DNA from: Aplectana chamaeleonis
Lineage: Eukaryota; Nematoda; Chromadorea; Rhabditida; Cosmocercidae
NCBI GenBank assembly: GCA_029168955.1
Contig: JAPDOI010000704.1
Span: 240,761-304,760 of the forward strand
DNA length: 64,000 nt
Reading direction: 5' to 3'
The notes below the pieces were generated by a model, which worked only from the letters and a program-made list of their open reading frames with translations, was not told the DNA's origin and made no database searches. Shown here in pieces: positions 36,982 through 47,899 of this stretch (positions within the stretch are counted from its first letter, which is position 1; the number at the start of each line of letters is the position of its first letter). Made by a program: the position numbers and the translations under genes.

Positions 36982-37556
36982 TTCAAAGGCATCGTACGCT
37001 ATGAAAACCGAATTCCAGCTTTTGCGTTCAGTCGGACTAGTGGGTCATAGCAATGGCACTCAGGAAATCTGGAGTTTCAAACTCGCCTCTGAATGAAGAT
37101 TTGCTTACCTTAAAAGGGCTTCCTGGGTTTGGGGGACGGCCTTGAGGTCGATCCGTTGTTACAAGGAACAAAACGCAGTGCACACGCCACTCGATTTCAC
37201 GTTCGATGTCGATCGAAAGCAGCTGACAGCAATGGACGCAGCAGGTTATTAAACCGTTTTTCATTTTGATCGAGAAAAAATGATCGCTCGTCTGAATGGC
37301 TTCCTCGGTGAATTGCTTCCAACGCTGCGCCAAGGAACGAATCGTTTAACTGTTCCTTACGTTCTTCGCGCAACTATCCCAAGTAGATGTCGGCGGGAAC
37401 TTCAAATTTGTTTTGAGCTTTCTTGAAATGGGTTTTTAATGAAAAGTTGACGCTTCTGAGGGGCTTTTTGCAACCTTTAGTCAATGTAGGGATATAACAA
37501 CACGGAAACGTCAAAAACCCAAGTATGGTTTTCATCGTGTACGGTGCCTTTAAGGG
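36982..37556. mobile_element. Diverged TTAA-type MITE, family E
   Basis: Left TTCAAAGGCATCGTACGCTA, continuing TGAAAACCG, pairs with right ATCGTGTACGGTGCCTTTAA preceded by GGTTTTC. Only the right TTAA survives. About 575 bp. Confidence 0.65.
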
Positions 37557-37769
37557 TGCTCATTCTTGCTCAACACCTCGCCTTCCGCTCACTCAGTCTC
37601 CCCCTCCCCCCAAATTAACGATTTCGAAAACCGAGAAGCATTTCTTGTTTTCCTAGTAGTGTGACGTGTGATATTTTTAGATAAGGATACTTGTAGTAAT
37701 GTCTCTTTATGGAGACGCAGATTATGTCTGAAACCCGCTCAAGTTCAGTGATGGAGGGCGAGAAAAGAT

Positions 37770-37965
37770 CTGCAGAGATTTCGTTTACATTAGAGTATAG
37801 CCAGCATCCCAAATTGCCCATAATCTCTAGTCTCATAGTTTTTCTTTTGCCGTTCAGCAAGTAGCATGTCCAGGTGTATTTGATACGATTTGTATGAAAT
37901 ATCAATGATTGATGTGTTATGTTTTATCAACTCAGAAATAAACGTATTCCTGATGTCATCGTGAT
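37770..37965 (-). pseudogene. Coding-like fragment of unknown origin
   Basis: The minus frame reads HDDIRNTFISELIKHNTSII and continues DISYKSYQIHLDMLLAERQK until a stop. Amino-acid composition looks like real protein, but it is closed by stops on both sides and I know no family. Low confidence. Confidence 0.2.
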
Positions 37966-38079
37966 GGGACTCATGTAAATAAATAATTACATTATAAATT
38001 CGACTACAAACCGCGTCGCAGAAATCGAGTAGCCCTTCAATTCAATCGGCCGCCGCGCCGAAAGAGTGGGAAGCGCTTC

Positions 38080-38690
38080 CTGTAGAGCGTGCAGCGCGTC
38101 GCAGCGCTTCGTGTAGAGCGTACGCTGCGTCATGAAATGTGATTAGCGCTTCATTTGGTCAAGTGCCTCGTCGTAGAAAGTGAATACTGCTTCACGTAGA
38201 GCGTACTGCGCGTCATGGAAAATAAGGAGCGCTTTATGAAGTGTCGTGCTCAGCTTCCTGAAGTATGAGTATCGCTTCTTATGGAGCGTGCGCTGAATCG
38301 AAATAAATGGGCGAAAAGTGAATGGGCTCCATCTAGGGCGTGCGCCACGTAGTAAAATGCGAGCAACATCTTATTCAGAGCGGGCGTGGAGTCTTGGAAA
38401 GCCAGCAGAAAGCGAAAAGCGTTCAACGTGGAGTGTGCACCGCGTCGTGAAAGTGAGTAGCGCATTAAGAAGGGCGTGCGCTGCGTCATACAAAGTGAGT
38501 TACGCTCCACGTCTAGCGTGCGTACCATCATGAAATAAAAGTGGCGTACCATGTACAGAGTGCGCCGCTTGGTTCAAAGTCAGTAGGGCTTCATGAAGAG
38601 CGTGCACCGCGTTGTAGAGATCGTGAAGCGCTCAAGCAAGCTGCGTCGCAAGAAGTGAAGCTTTGATGTGGAGCATGCAAGGTGTCGTGA
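38080..38690. repeat. Minisatellite, ~42-bp unit, decayed
   Basis: Units resemble GTAGCGCTTCATGTAGAGCG, TGCGCTGCGTCATGAAAAGT GA. About 14 copies, 70-85 percent similar by eye. Confidence 0.8.
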
Positions 38691-38879
38691 AAAAATAGAT
38701 AAACAGGATACCGTGGAAAATCTTTATGACTCTAGAGTGTGTGGAACAGGGATGTTCGGTAGAATGTTTTCAGGGAAACTTTTCCCGGAACTTTTCACCG
38801 ATGAAGTTTCGCTGAAAATTTTACCGTCATTTTTTTCGGTAAATACGGTAAAAACGGTGAATTCGGTGGAAATTTCCGT

Positions 38880-38965
38880 AATTGAATCGGCTACATGTTG
38901 TTTACATCGGACTGAAATTCCCGTCCGAGTTTGCAGACAACCGCTGTTGCGAGACCAAGTGCAAG
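38880..38965 (+). pseudogene. Coding-like fragment, inverted relative of 39290-39365
   Basis: Plus frame VVYIGLKFPSEFADNRC; the minus frame at 39290-39365 reads VYTGVNFTSEVADKRC. The two are homologous and inverted, flanking the hAT MITE. Protein family unknown. Confidence 0.35.
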
Positions 38966-38982
38966 CAATATCGTACTGGGAC

Positions 38983-39231
38983 CAGGGATGAGCGGAATAA
39001 AAATATGAAATTTCGGGAATCGGTTTTATTATTTTCTCGGGTTTCGGAAATCGGAACGCGGAACGCGGAAAAATTCAGAGATCATCCAGTGTTTTCTTAC
39101 GTCCCAGATGACCCGATATTTTCGCATTCCACGGCGTTTTTTGCGGTTTTCGGAATGCGGAACGCGGAATGCCAAAATTGCGCGAAACTGCGGGTTTCGA
39201 AACCTGAAACGCGGAACTCCGCTCATCCCTG
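38983..39231. mobile_element. hAT-type MITE, 249 bp, with 8-bp target duplication
   Basis: Terminal inverted repeat CAGGGATGAGCGGA / TCCGCTCATCCCTG (one mismatch region inward). ACTGGGAC is duplicated exactly at 38975-38982 and 39232-39239. CAGGG termini plus an 8-bp duplication define hAT. Interior rich in GGAACGCGGAA. Confidence 0.93.
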
Positions 39232-39261
39232 ACTGGGACCATGGGGTCCTGAAACGATCGA

Positions 39262-39440
39262 TCAATAATCTAGCACTACATCGTCAAGTTCCAAGCTGCG
39301 ACAGCGCTTGTCTGCAACCTCGGACGTGAAATTCACTCCAGTATAGACATATGCAATTTGAAACGTTTCTTCAGACATATACTTCAAAATTAGCGTCACA
39401 TACAGTCGGCTCGGATCTTCCTGATACCTTTGGTTCCAAA
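39262..39440 (-). pseudogene. Coding-like fragment (inverted paralogue of 38880-38965)
   Basis: Minus frame LILKYMSEETFQIAYVYTGV then NFTSEVADKRCRSLELDDVV. No family recognised; probable remnant. Confidence 0.3.
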
Positions 39441-39444
39441 TTAA

Positions 39445-39505
39445 AGGTTGGCGCAAACTAGGTGCCATGTGTTATAACATGCATGCACCGAGTTTGCGCC
39501 AACCT
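39445..39505. mobile_element. 61-bp hairpin between two TTAA sites
   Basis: AGGTTGGCGCAAACTAGGTG on the left pairs with CACCGAGTTTGCGCCAACCT on the right. TTAA at 39441-39444 and 39506-39509, the latter shared with the next element. Confidence 0.85.
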
Positions 39506-39999
39506 TTAAAGGCAGTGTTCACGATAGAAACCATGTCTGATTTTTTGGTGGAGATCGGCAGCTGCGGGGCCTAGCGCAACCATAACGTTAAAAAAACTAA
39601 GAAAAATGAGCTCGGAACGGTCCCCTAGGGCCTCAAAGTTGGACAGCCGTCAACTCGCCACACCACAGATGCAATTTCCACGCCCACCGACGTGAACAAA
39701 TGAATGCTCGAGATTGTGAGATGAGCGATGGTTTCCGATCAATAGCCCCGTTTTTCCCTTCATTCTCAACTTCTCTCTTTACTCAAGTCAGCTCGCCTAC
39801 ATCGGCTGAAAAAGACGGAAGTTACAAGCCTCGGACAACTCGTCCACCATGCTTCCCTAGCTCAATTTTTAAGGGACCATAACTCCGTTCCTAGAAGGTC
39901 TTGAACGATTCCAAAAACTTCACTGGAATCAGCATGGAACCGTCTTCAAGATAGGCGGAGAAGCAGAAAAACGATTCTCATCGTGAACACTGCCTTTAA
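39506..39999. mobile_element. TTAA-flanked MITE with family A termini, different interior
   Basis: TTAAAGGCAGTGTTCACGAT left; ATCGTGAACACTGCCTTTAA right. The interior has no similarity that I can see to 3082-3537. Confidence 0.85.
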
Positions 40000-40159
40000 T
40001 TGGGAATGCAAAGTATAGGTGCGTTCCGTTCCCTCTGTACCTATATCGCATCTTGAAACGCTTGATAAACGAAGCCGAACTGCGGATTATTGTTTTTTTT
40101 TTCGTAATGTAGATCCCCAAAATGCTTTGCTGCGAGAGCCTTTCGATGTCTCTTGAACA

Positions 40160-40420
40160 TTAAAGGCAGTGGTCACATAAAATATGCTTGTCTTCTTTTC
40201 TGCTCTAAACCCTTTTCTGGGTTCGGAGTAGTAGGACCTATGGGAAAATTTCGCGAGGAAACCCTTTTTCGAGGCCTAATTTTGAACCTGAGCTTTCCTG
40301 TCTTTTGATGGTGGAAGAGCCCACTCCACATCATCGGCATCGATGATCTCTATTATCAAGAACATCGGCTGGCTTGAAGTTGGGATTCAATCAATGAACA
40401 ACAGCCTTCGGTAGAACTTG
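40160..40420 (-). mobile_element. Family B TTAA element, one end only
   Basis: TTAAAGGCAGTGGTCACATA followed by the AAATATGCTTGTCTTCTTTT block of family B; similarity ends near the ATCAATGAAC block. Confidence 0.8.
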
Positions 40421-41117
40421 CTCGAATATTCCTGTCCTCGTCGAGTTAACCCATTCACGACCACGCCAAGTTTGGGTGGCTGCACGTTCGGACCGCGTGC
40501 AATATTGCGTCACCGTATACAGTGTCCCACCGGTGGGCCACTTTTGCTCGAATGTCACGCCACCAAAAAATCGATTTTTTTTTGTTTATCGTACGACTGT
40601 CGACGTCAAAATCATTATGCCAAAGTTTCAGCTTCCATAACTCTTTCCTTCCAGAGAAAAGACCTCCTAAATTTTCACCTGTCCACAAGACCGTCCACAA
40701 AATCACGTGAGTTCGTTGAATTCTAGCGGATTGAAACATTATTTATCGTAGATTACCATGATAGGCATTCTTCTGTTCTTCAATGGCCAGGAAATGCTTA
40801 GTGATAAGATATTTTTCAGATTTACACTAATTTTTGCGTTAGCTACATACCCCTCGCTCTTGCGGTCTATCGCATTCCGACCCCAGTTTTTTTTTGTAGT
40901 AAACATTTTTAGCAATCTTTTTGACATTAAGACGTAGAAAATACTCCTAAATTTTCATATTGACTGGCAATGCTGATGGAAATCACTTTTTTCAGATCTT
41001 CGCCATTTATTTCTCGGCCACCCCCTCACCCCTCCGGTTCAGCGCCTTCTAGGGAGGGATTTTTTTGTAAAAAGCAGATTGAGCGTTTTTTTTTCAACAT
41101 TTAGACGTAGAAAATTG
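40421..41117. other. No recognised feature
   Basis: Short frames only; no tandem or inverted repeat noted. Confidence 0.4.
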
Positions 41118-41140
41118 TGGTGAGCGCGAAGCGCTCACCA
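41118..41140. repeat. Perfect 10-bp-stem hairpin with GCGAAGC core
   Basis: TGGTGAGCGC-GAA-GCGCTCACCA. Confidence 0.9.
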
Positions 41141-41328
41141 GGATTTGGCTTTGATCTCTTCCCGCGCGGATGCCCTACAATGAGATCACCTATTCATACC
41201 GTCAACAGAGGTATGAGCTGTACACTATTCGACGCGCTGCAAGAAATTACATATGTGTGCAACTTTTCATCCCAACTGGTCCCCGCTTTCTAAAGTTATG
41301 ACCTCTCAAAGTACGCAAAAACGTTCTC

Positions 41329-41430
41329 CACCTCCGCCTCCGCCTCCGCCTCCGCCTCCGCCTCCGCCTCCGCCTCCGCCTCCGCCTCCGCCTCCGCCTC
41401 CGCCTCCGCCTCCGCCTCCGCCTCCACCTC
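41329..41430 (+). repeat. (CCTCCG)n hexanucleotide microsatellite, ~17 copies
   Basis: Uninterrupted CCTCCG repeat; the minus strand (GGAGGC)n is a G-quadruplex candidate. It gives artefactual poly-Pro and poly-Arg frames. Confidence 0.95.
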
Positions 41431-41799
41431 CGTCCGTCGAAAACCATTTTTTTGGAAGGCGTGGACCAAATCGCTCGAAAATTTGTGACTAGAGGTAATC
41501 GGCCACGGGAATGACGAAAATAATTGTCAGAACTCACCATAATGACTTCTGGGCCCATAACGGGCGTTTGAAACTTGGAAACCGGCCTCTCAAGAATAGT
41601 TTATGAAAATGGTGGGTTTTTCGTTATCAGTCATTGTTTTCTTAGACTCCATATAAACACCTTGCTCTCCAGGGTGGTGTACTTTGAACGTCCGGCTCGG
41701 AAGAGGACGCTGTGCGGGTTGATGTACTTGACCGCGGCGCGTATTCGTTCAAAGCGCACCATCGATAAGAAGGCGTCGCAGGATGTGCTGAAGTGTCGG

Positions 41800-44430
41800 T
41801 TGACTATGTGAGACCTCAGTAGGGGTGTGCAGGACGTCGTAGAATGTGGGCAGGGCCTCAGTAGGAGTATGCAGGACATCATCGAACGTGTGCAAGACCT
41901 CAGTAGGAGTGTGCGGGACATCATGGAACGTGCAAGACCTCAGTAGGAGTGTGCAGGACATCATGGGACCTGTGCAAGACCTCAGTAGGAGTGTGCAGGA
42001 CATCATGGAACGTGTGCAGGACCCCAGTAGGGGTGTGCAGGACGTCGTAGAATGTGTGCAGGACCTCAGTAGGAGTGGGCAGGACATCATGGAACGTGTG
42101 CAAGACCTTAGTAGGAGTGTGCAGGACATCATGGGACCTGTGCAAGACCTCAGTAGGAGTGTGCAGGACATCATTGTTCCTGCGCAGGACCTCAGTAGGA
42201 GTGTGTAGGACATCATTGTACCTGCGCAGGACCTCAGTAGGAGTGTGCAGGACATCATGGAACGTGTGGAAGACCTCAGTAGGAGTGTGCAGGACATCAT
42301 GGAACGTGTGCAGGACCCCAGTAGGGGTGTGCAGGACGTCGTAGAATGTGTGCAGGACCTCAGTAGAAGTGGGCAGGACATCATGGAACGTGTGCAAGAC
42401 CTCAGTAGGAGTGTGCAGGACATCATGGAACGTGTGCAAGACCTTAGTAGGAGAGTGCAGGACATCATGGGACCTGTGCAAGACCTCAGTAGGAGTGTGC
42501 AGGACATCATTGTACCTGCGCAGGACCTCAGTAGGAGTGTGTAGGACATAATTGTACCTGCGCAGGACCTCAGTAGGAGTGTGCAGGACATCATGGAACG
42601 TGTGGAAGACCTCAGTAGGAGTGTGCAGGACATCATGGAACGTGCGCAGGACCGTAGTAGGAGTGGGCAGGACATCATGGGACGTGTGCAAGACCTTAGT
42701 AGGAGTGGGCAGGACATCATGGGACGTGTGCAGCACCCCAGTAGGGGTGTGCAGGACGTCGTAGAATGTGTGCAGGACCTTAGTAGGAGTGTGCAGGACA
42801 TCATAGGACCTGTGCAGGACCCCAGTAGGGGTGTGCAGGACCTCAGTAGGAGTGTGCAGGACATTATGGTACCTGTGCAGGACCTCAGTAGGAGTGTGCA
42901 GGACATCATGGGCCTGTGCAGGACTCCAGTAGGGGTGTGCAGGTCGTCGTAGAATGTGTGCAGGACCTCAGTAGGAGTGTGCAGGACCTTAGTAGGAGTG
43001 TGCAGGACATCATGGGCCCTGTGCAGGACCCCAGTAGGAGTGTGCAGGACATCATGGGACCTGTGCAGGACCCCAGTAGGGGTGTGCAGGACCTCAGTAG
43101 GAGTGTGCAGGATATTATGGTACCTGTGCAGGACCTCAGTAGGAGTGTGCAGGACATCATGGGCCTGTGCAGGACTCCAGTAGGGGTGTGCAGGTCGTCG
43201 TAGAATGTGTGCAGGACCTCAGTAGGAGTGTGCAGGACCTTAGTAGGAGTGAGCAGGACATCATGGGCCCTGTGCAGGACCCCAGTAGGAGTGTGCAGGA
43301 CATCATGAGACCTGTGCAGGACCCCAGTAGGGGTGTGCAGGACCTCAGTAGGAGTGTGCAGGACATTATGGGACCCGTGCAGGACCCCAGTAGGGGTGTG
43401 CAGGACGTCGTAGAATGTGTGCAGGACGTCGTAGAATGTGTGCAGAACCTCAGTAGGAGTTTGCAGGACATCATGGGACCTGTGCAGGACCCCAGTAGGG
43501 GTGTGCAGGACGTCGTAGAATATGTGCAGAACCTCAGTAGGAGTGTGCAGGACATCATGGGACCTGTGCAGGACCCCAGTAGGGGTGTGCAGGACGTCGT
43601 AGAATGTGTGCAGGACCTTAGTAGGAGTGTGCAGGACATCATGAAACGTGTGCAACACCCCTGTAAGGATGAGCAGGACTTCATGGAATGTGTGCAGGAC
43701 ATCAGTAGGAGTGTGCAGGACATCATGGGCCTGTGCAGGACTCCAGTAGGGGTGTGCAGGTCGTCGTAGAATGTGTGCAGGACCTCAGTAGGAGTGTGCA
43801 GGACCTTAGTAGGAGTGAGCAGGACATCATGGGACCTGTGCAGGACCCCAGTAGGGGTGTGCAGGACGTCGTAGAATGTGTGCAGGACCTTAGTAGGAGT
43901 GTGCAGGACATCATGAAGCGTGTGCAGGACCCCAGTAGGGATTAGCAGGACGTCATGGAATGTGTGTAGGACCTTAGTAAAATTGTGCAGGACATCATAA
44001 AACGTGTGCAGGACCCCAATAGGGGTGTGCAGGACATCAAGGAATGTGTGCAGGACCTTAATAGGAGTGTGCAGGACATCATGAAACGTGTGCAAGACCC
44101 CAGTAGGGATTAGCAGGACGTCGTAGAATGTGTGCAGAACCTCAGTAGGAGTGTGCAGGACATCATGGGACCTGTGCAGGACCCCAGTAGGGGTGTGCAG
44201 GACGTCGTAGAATGTGTGCAGGACCTTAGTAGGAGTGTGCAGGACATCATGAAACGTGTGCAAGACCCCTGTAAGGATGAGCAGAACTTCGTGGAATGTG
44301 TGCAGAACATCAGTAGGAGTGTGCAGGACATCATGAAACGTGTGCAAGACCCCTGTAAGGATGAGCAGGACTTCATGGAATGTGTGCTGGATCTCAGTAG
44401 GAGTGTGCAGGACCTCAGTTTAATGCTCAG
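41800..44430. repeat. 42-bp minisatellite, ~62 units
   Basis: Unit GTAGGAGTGTGCAGGACATC followed by ATGGGACCTGTGCAGGACCTCA. Each unit is two related 21-bp halves sharing GTGCAGGACNTCA. Blocks of seven units (294 bp) are duplicated (42002 and 42296). Being a multiple of three it creates long open frames on both strands (up to 396 codons), which I consider artefacts. Confidence 0.95.
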
Positions 44431-44474
44431 GACACCGTATGCAAGCCAGGCATCCGAATCTACAAGAACGATAG

Positions 44475-44771
44475 TTAAGTCCGCCAGAACAGGGCTACCG
44501 TAATCTCACTCGAGTTAGCTCTAAAATTTTCTAAGTTCTGACTCCGAATTCGCTTTATCTTCCCTACAGGTGGTGATGTTTTCCTGCTTTGTAGTCCATG
44601 CAGATCCTCAACTGCTGACCTCTGGAGCAGGACGGTGTGTGAATCAAGACACACCGCTCTTCACTTCTTTTATACTTTACCCTTGGTCAATTTTTGTATC
44701 ATCCAATTTGTTTACGAGAGCCGAATAACATTATTCCTAAGATTACGGTAGCCCTCTTCTGGCGCACTTAA
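44475..44771. mobile_element. TTAA-flanked MITE with 28-bp inverted termini
   Basis: Left GTCCGCCAGAACAGGGCTAC, right (complement) GTGCGCCAGAAGAGGGCTAC; TTAA at 44475-44478 and 44768-44771. Different terminus from families A-C. Confidence 0.85.
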
Positions 44772-45275
44772 AGGCAGTGTTCACGACAAATCTCGTTCTC
44801 GAGGTCTCGGTGTGAAACTCTAAGTTGGCAGGTGCTGTAGAGGATAGGGTCTAATAAGGCAACGAAAACTGGCCAGAAATGAATACAAACGGCTTTGAAA
44901 GCTCTCCCGATGCGCCTACCTATCCCGGTCCGCCCCCGATCGGACGAGCTTGTGGCGCCGCACGCGTTTCGATGGCAAATTGCCAAGCAACTCTGCCGCA
45001 ATCAGCATTACCGATTCGCGCAGATTTCGCGATTCGCGCAGATTTCGCGATTCGCGCAGATTTCGCGATTCGCGCAGATTTCGCGATTAGCGCGCGCTTG
45101 ACGAAATCAGCAGGGCCCATGATTCTCGTCCACGCCCTGAATTAAGAAGCCGTTATTTTGACTTATTCTGGACGTTTTTCTTCGCTGTTTCTTCACTATT
45201 AGTTACCTCACGACAAAACAATCCCATTTTTGGGTCGAACTCGAGTCCGCTATTCATCGTGAACACTGCCTTTAA
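44768..45275. mobile_element. TTAA-flanked MITE with family A termini, carrying an 18-bp tandem repeat
   Basis: TTAAAGGCAGTGTTCACGAC left; ATCGTGAACACTGCCTTTAA right. At about 45011-45085 GATTCGCGCAGATTTCGC is repeated four times. Confidence 0.88.
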
Positions 45276-45803
45276 CTAATGTTCCTTTTCCGAAACAGAC
45301 ATATGGGCCGGCGCAGACGAGCCACATCAGCATGAACCGGTGAAGTTTGGCTAGAGCGGCTGACCCTGGGTATATCCTAGACGTGGTGGGGCCACCCAAG
45401 ATTCACTCATAGAAATGATGAAAAACTCTGATAAAAGAGGCTGATACTGCGCTATCAATCATTGTTTTTATTAGAGCTCTGCGGAAATACTTCGACTGGT
45501 AGTCTCACCAATTAGCCGTTCATTTCATTTCTGTCTTGAATGGTGCGTGCCCCCCCCCGTCTAGAATAGTGCCTAGAACCTGTCATTTTGAAGCTCATTT
45601 CTTCATTTTTCGACTTTTAAATTCAAAAAGTATATGCCTTGCATCTATTTGTAGGAAGCCGCGTTGCAAAAATTATCTTGCAGTCTTAGCAACGGAGCGG
45701 TTGTCTCCTCATTTCTACCACTATGTTTTCGAAAAAAAACAACAACTTGACTTTTAGAGATTGACGATGTTTTAGAAGGGAAACCCTTGAAAAAAGTTGT
45801 GAA
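45276..45803. other. No recognised feature
   Basis: Only short open frames; no repeat recognised. Confidence 0.4.
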
Positions 45804-46610
45804 ATTTCTGAAAGTTGGGCTCCGCAGAAAAGGTCAAGGATTTGGCATTGCTCTAAAATGTAGTGAAATTGTTTCATTAGATTTGGCTATCGAACAGATT
45901 TTCTAAATGTAGTGAAATAGTTGAATCGATTTGGCTGTTGTTGGTATATGAAGATAACATAATCATTAAATGTAGTGAAATTGTTGCAAACGGATTTGGC
46001 AGGAGCTCTATGAATTATCACAGTCAAATCACGCGTCAGAAGGGGTTTTTCTTGGAGCGCATATTGAACCAAATGAGAACAAGAATAACTCTAGCAGCAA
46101 AAACGTTTCCATACAATGTGAATCGTGAAAGCGTTGAGGACACGAAGACATAGCGTCAGTAGCTAATAAATTGTGTTACATTTCGTTTTCGTGATTTTTA
46201 TCTAATCAGTGAGGGAAGAGGGAAGGTCTAGTACCTTAAAGGGAGCTACACTGAAAAGGCAGAATAGCATTCGGAAACCGTATTTCTAGCCCATAAGGCC
46301 ACGTTTCGTTCAGCATTGTTGACTGAGGTTTATTATTTTTTCTTTTTGTCTTCATTCGCTCGCCAGAGGACCTTCTGACGCGTGATTTGACTGTGATAAT
46401 TCATAGAGCTCCTGCCAAATCCGTTTGCAACAATTTCACTACATTTAATGATTATGTTATCTTCATATACCAACAACAGCCAAATCGATTCAACTATTTC
46501 ACTACATTTAGAAAATCTGTTCGATAGCCAAATCTAATGAAACAATTTCACTACATTTTAGAGCAATGCCAAATCCTTGACCTTTTCTGCGGAGCCCAAC
46601 TTTCAGAAAT
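45804..46610. mobile_element. Foldback element with perfect ~240-bp arms
   Basis: 45804-46043 and 46371-46610 are exact reverse complements as far as I can check by eye. Each arm contains three direct repeats of AATGTAGTGAAATWGTT. The 327-bp loop has no coding signal. Confidence 0.9.
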
Positions 46611-46671
46611 AGTTCTATTATTACATATTGACTAGGAATGAATAGTGTAACAAGCGTTCTATAAGTTTTCA

Positions 46672-47886
46672 TTGGTTTCATATTGATTATTGTCCATGAG
46701 AAGAAAACCGCATTTTCGACTGAAACGTTCTGGTTGTAGTTGGTGATTTTTTCGTCTTTTTTTATTCATATTTCTTGAAGACATTGTTAACTCATTGTAT
46801 TCGTCATTGCTAGTTCTAACCTAGAAATATTTTCAAATATTTGACCGCAAGTTTTTTTTTGTCTCAAAAGAAGGAAAACATAAAAAAACGTAGGTTTTTT
46901 CGTAAACAGTGGACAATATTCAGTTCTCGAAAGAGAAATATGAATACGAGGCTCATTACGGATGTTTTATGAGTGATTAGATTGTAACAGTTTACCGGAA
47001 AAGGAACCGTAAAAATTTTCAGAGTTAGAGAACGCTTAAATAGCAAATTAAATTTTGAAAAAAAGGGAGAAAAAAAAAGAAAAACCACAGTCGGGCAATC
47101 AAAAAATAGGAAAAGTTTATTGTACTACCGTTGTTTGAAAAAAACATTTTTGAACTCATTTATACTTCCTTTTTTTCATTTGCATTTTTTCCGTGATTTT
47201 TTTGACTTTGACCGACGATTCGAGACTCCTCCCTTCACCCTTCAATTTTTAAATTCATTTCAACGATGTTTTATTCAAGTTTTATTTGATTAGGGAACCT
47301 CTCCTCCATCAATTTGAGCAATGGCTTTCGAAATTTCCGAATAAAGTGATACTTTTTCGAACTCATAGGTTCAAAATTTTCCTCTGCGTGAATGCAATCA
47401 AGAAGCTGATCTATATACGACTCGAATGAACGCTCGGGTAATTATTAAATTTCATTCTCTGATTTGAAAAACTACTCGTAATTCCAAATATTGCCGAAAG
47501 ATGCCCGAAAACGATTGAGCTATGTATTTCTTTTGAGATGGAATATTTGGATCACTGGAATTTAACTGTATATTTTAGTTTTTTTTTCACATTAAAGAAC
47601 TAGCTGTGAAAATCAAACTTCAGGGAATCAGACGCATCATTTCTCTGCTGTTGTTGTCGTAATGCACTAGCGTGGGTTAACGTGCTCTAGTCGATACGCC
47701 ATGGGTACTGTAGATTTCATATCGCTGCGCCCTTTCACCGCGCGCGACGCCCCGCCGCGTTGCGACGATACAATGTCTTCAAGAAATATGAATAAAAAAA
47801 GACAAAAAAAATCACCAACTACAACCAGAACGTTTCAGTCGAACATGTGGTTTTCTTTTCATGGATAATAATCAATATGAAACCAA
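46672..47886. repeat. Larger inverted repeat, arms ~117 bp, loop ~980 bp
   Basis: TGGTTTCATATTGATTATTG...CTTGAAGACATTG (46672-46788) pairs with 47766-47886. Arms show a few differences. The loop is AT-rich without a recognised gene. Confidence 0.8.
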
Positions 47887-47899
47887 TGAAAAAAATGCG

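Noticed and set aside
41749..44347. Open frames of 386 and 396 codons (and many shorter ones) on both strands
   Set aside because: They run through a 42-bp tandem repeat, a multiple of three with few stop words. Both strands and several frames are open at once, which is a repeat artefact.
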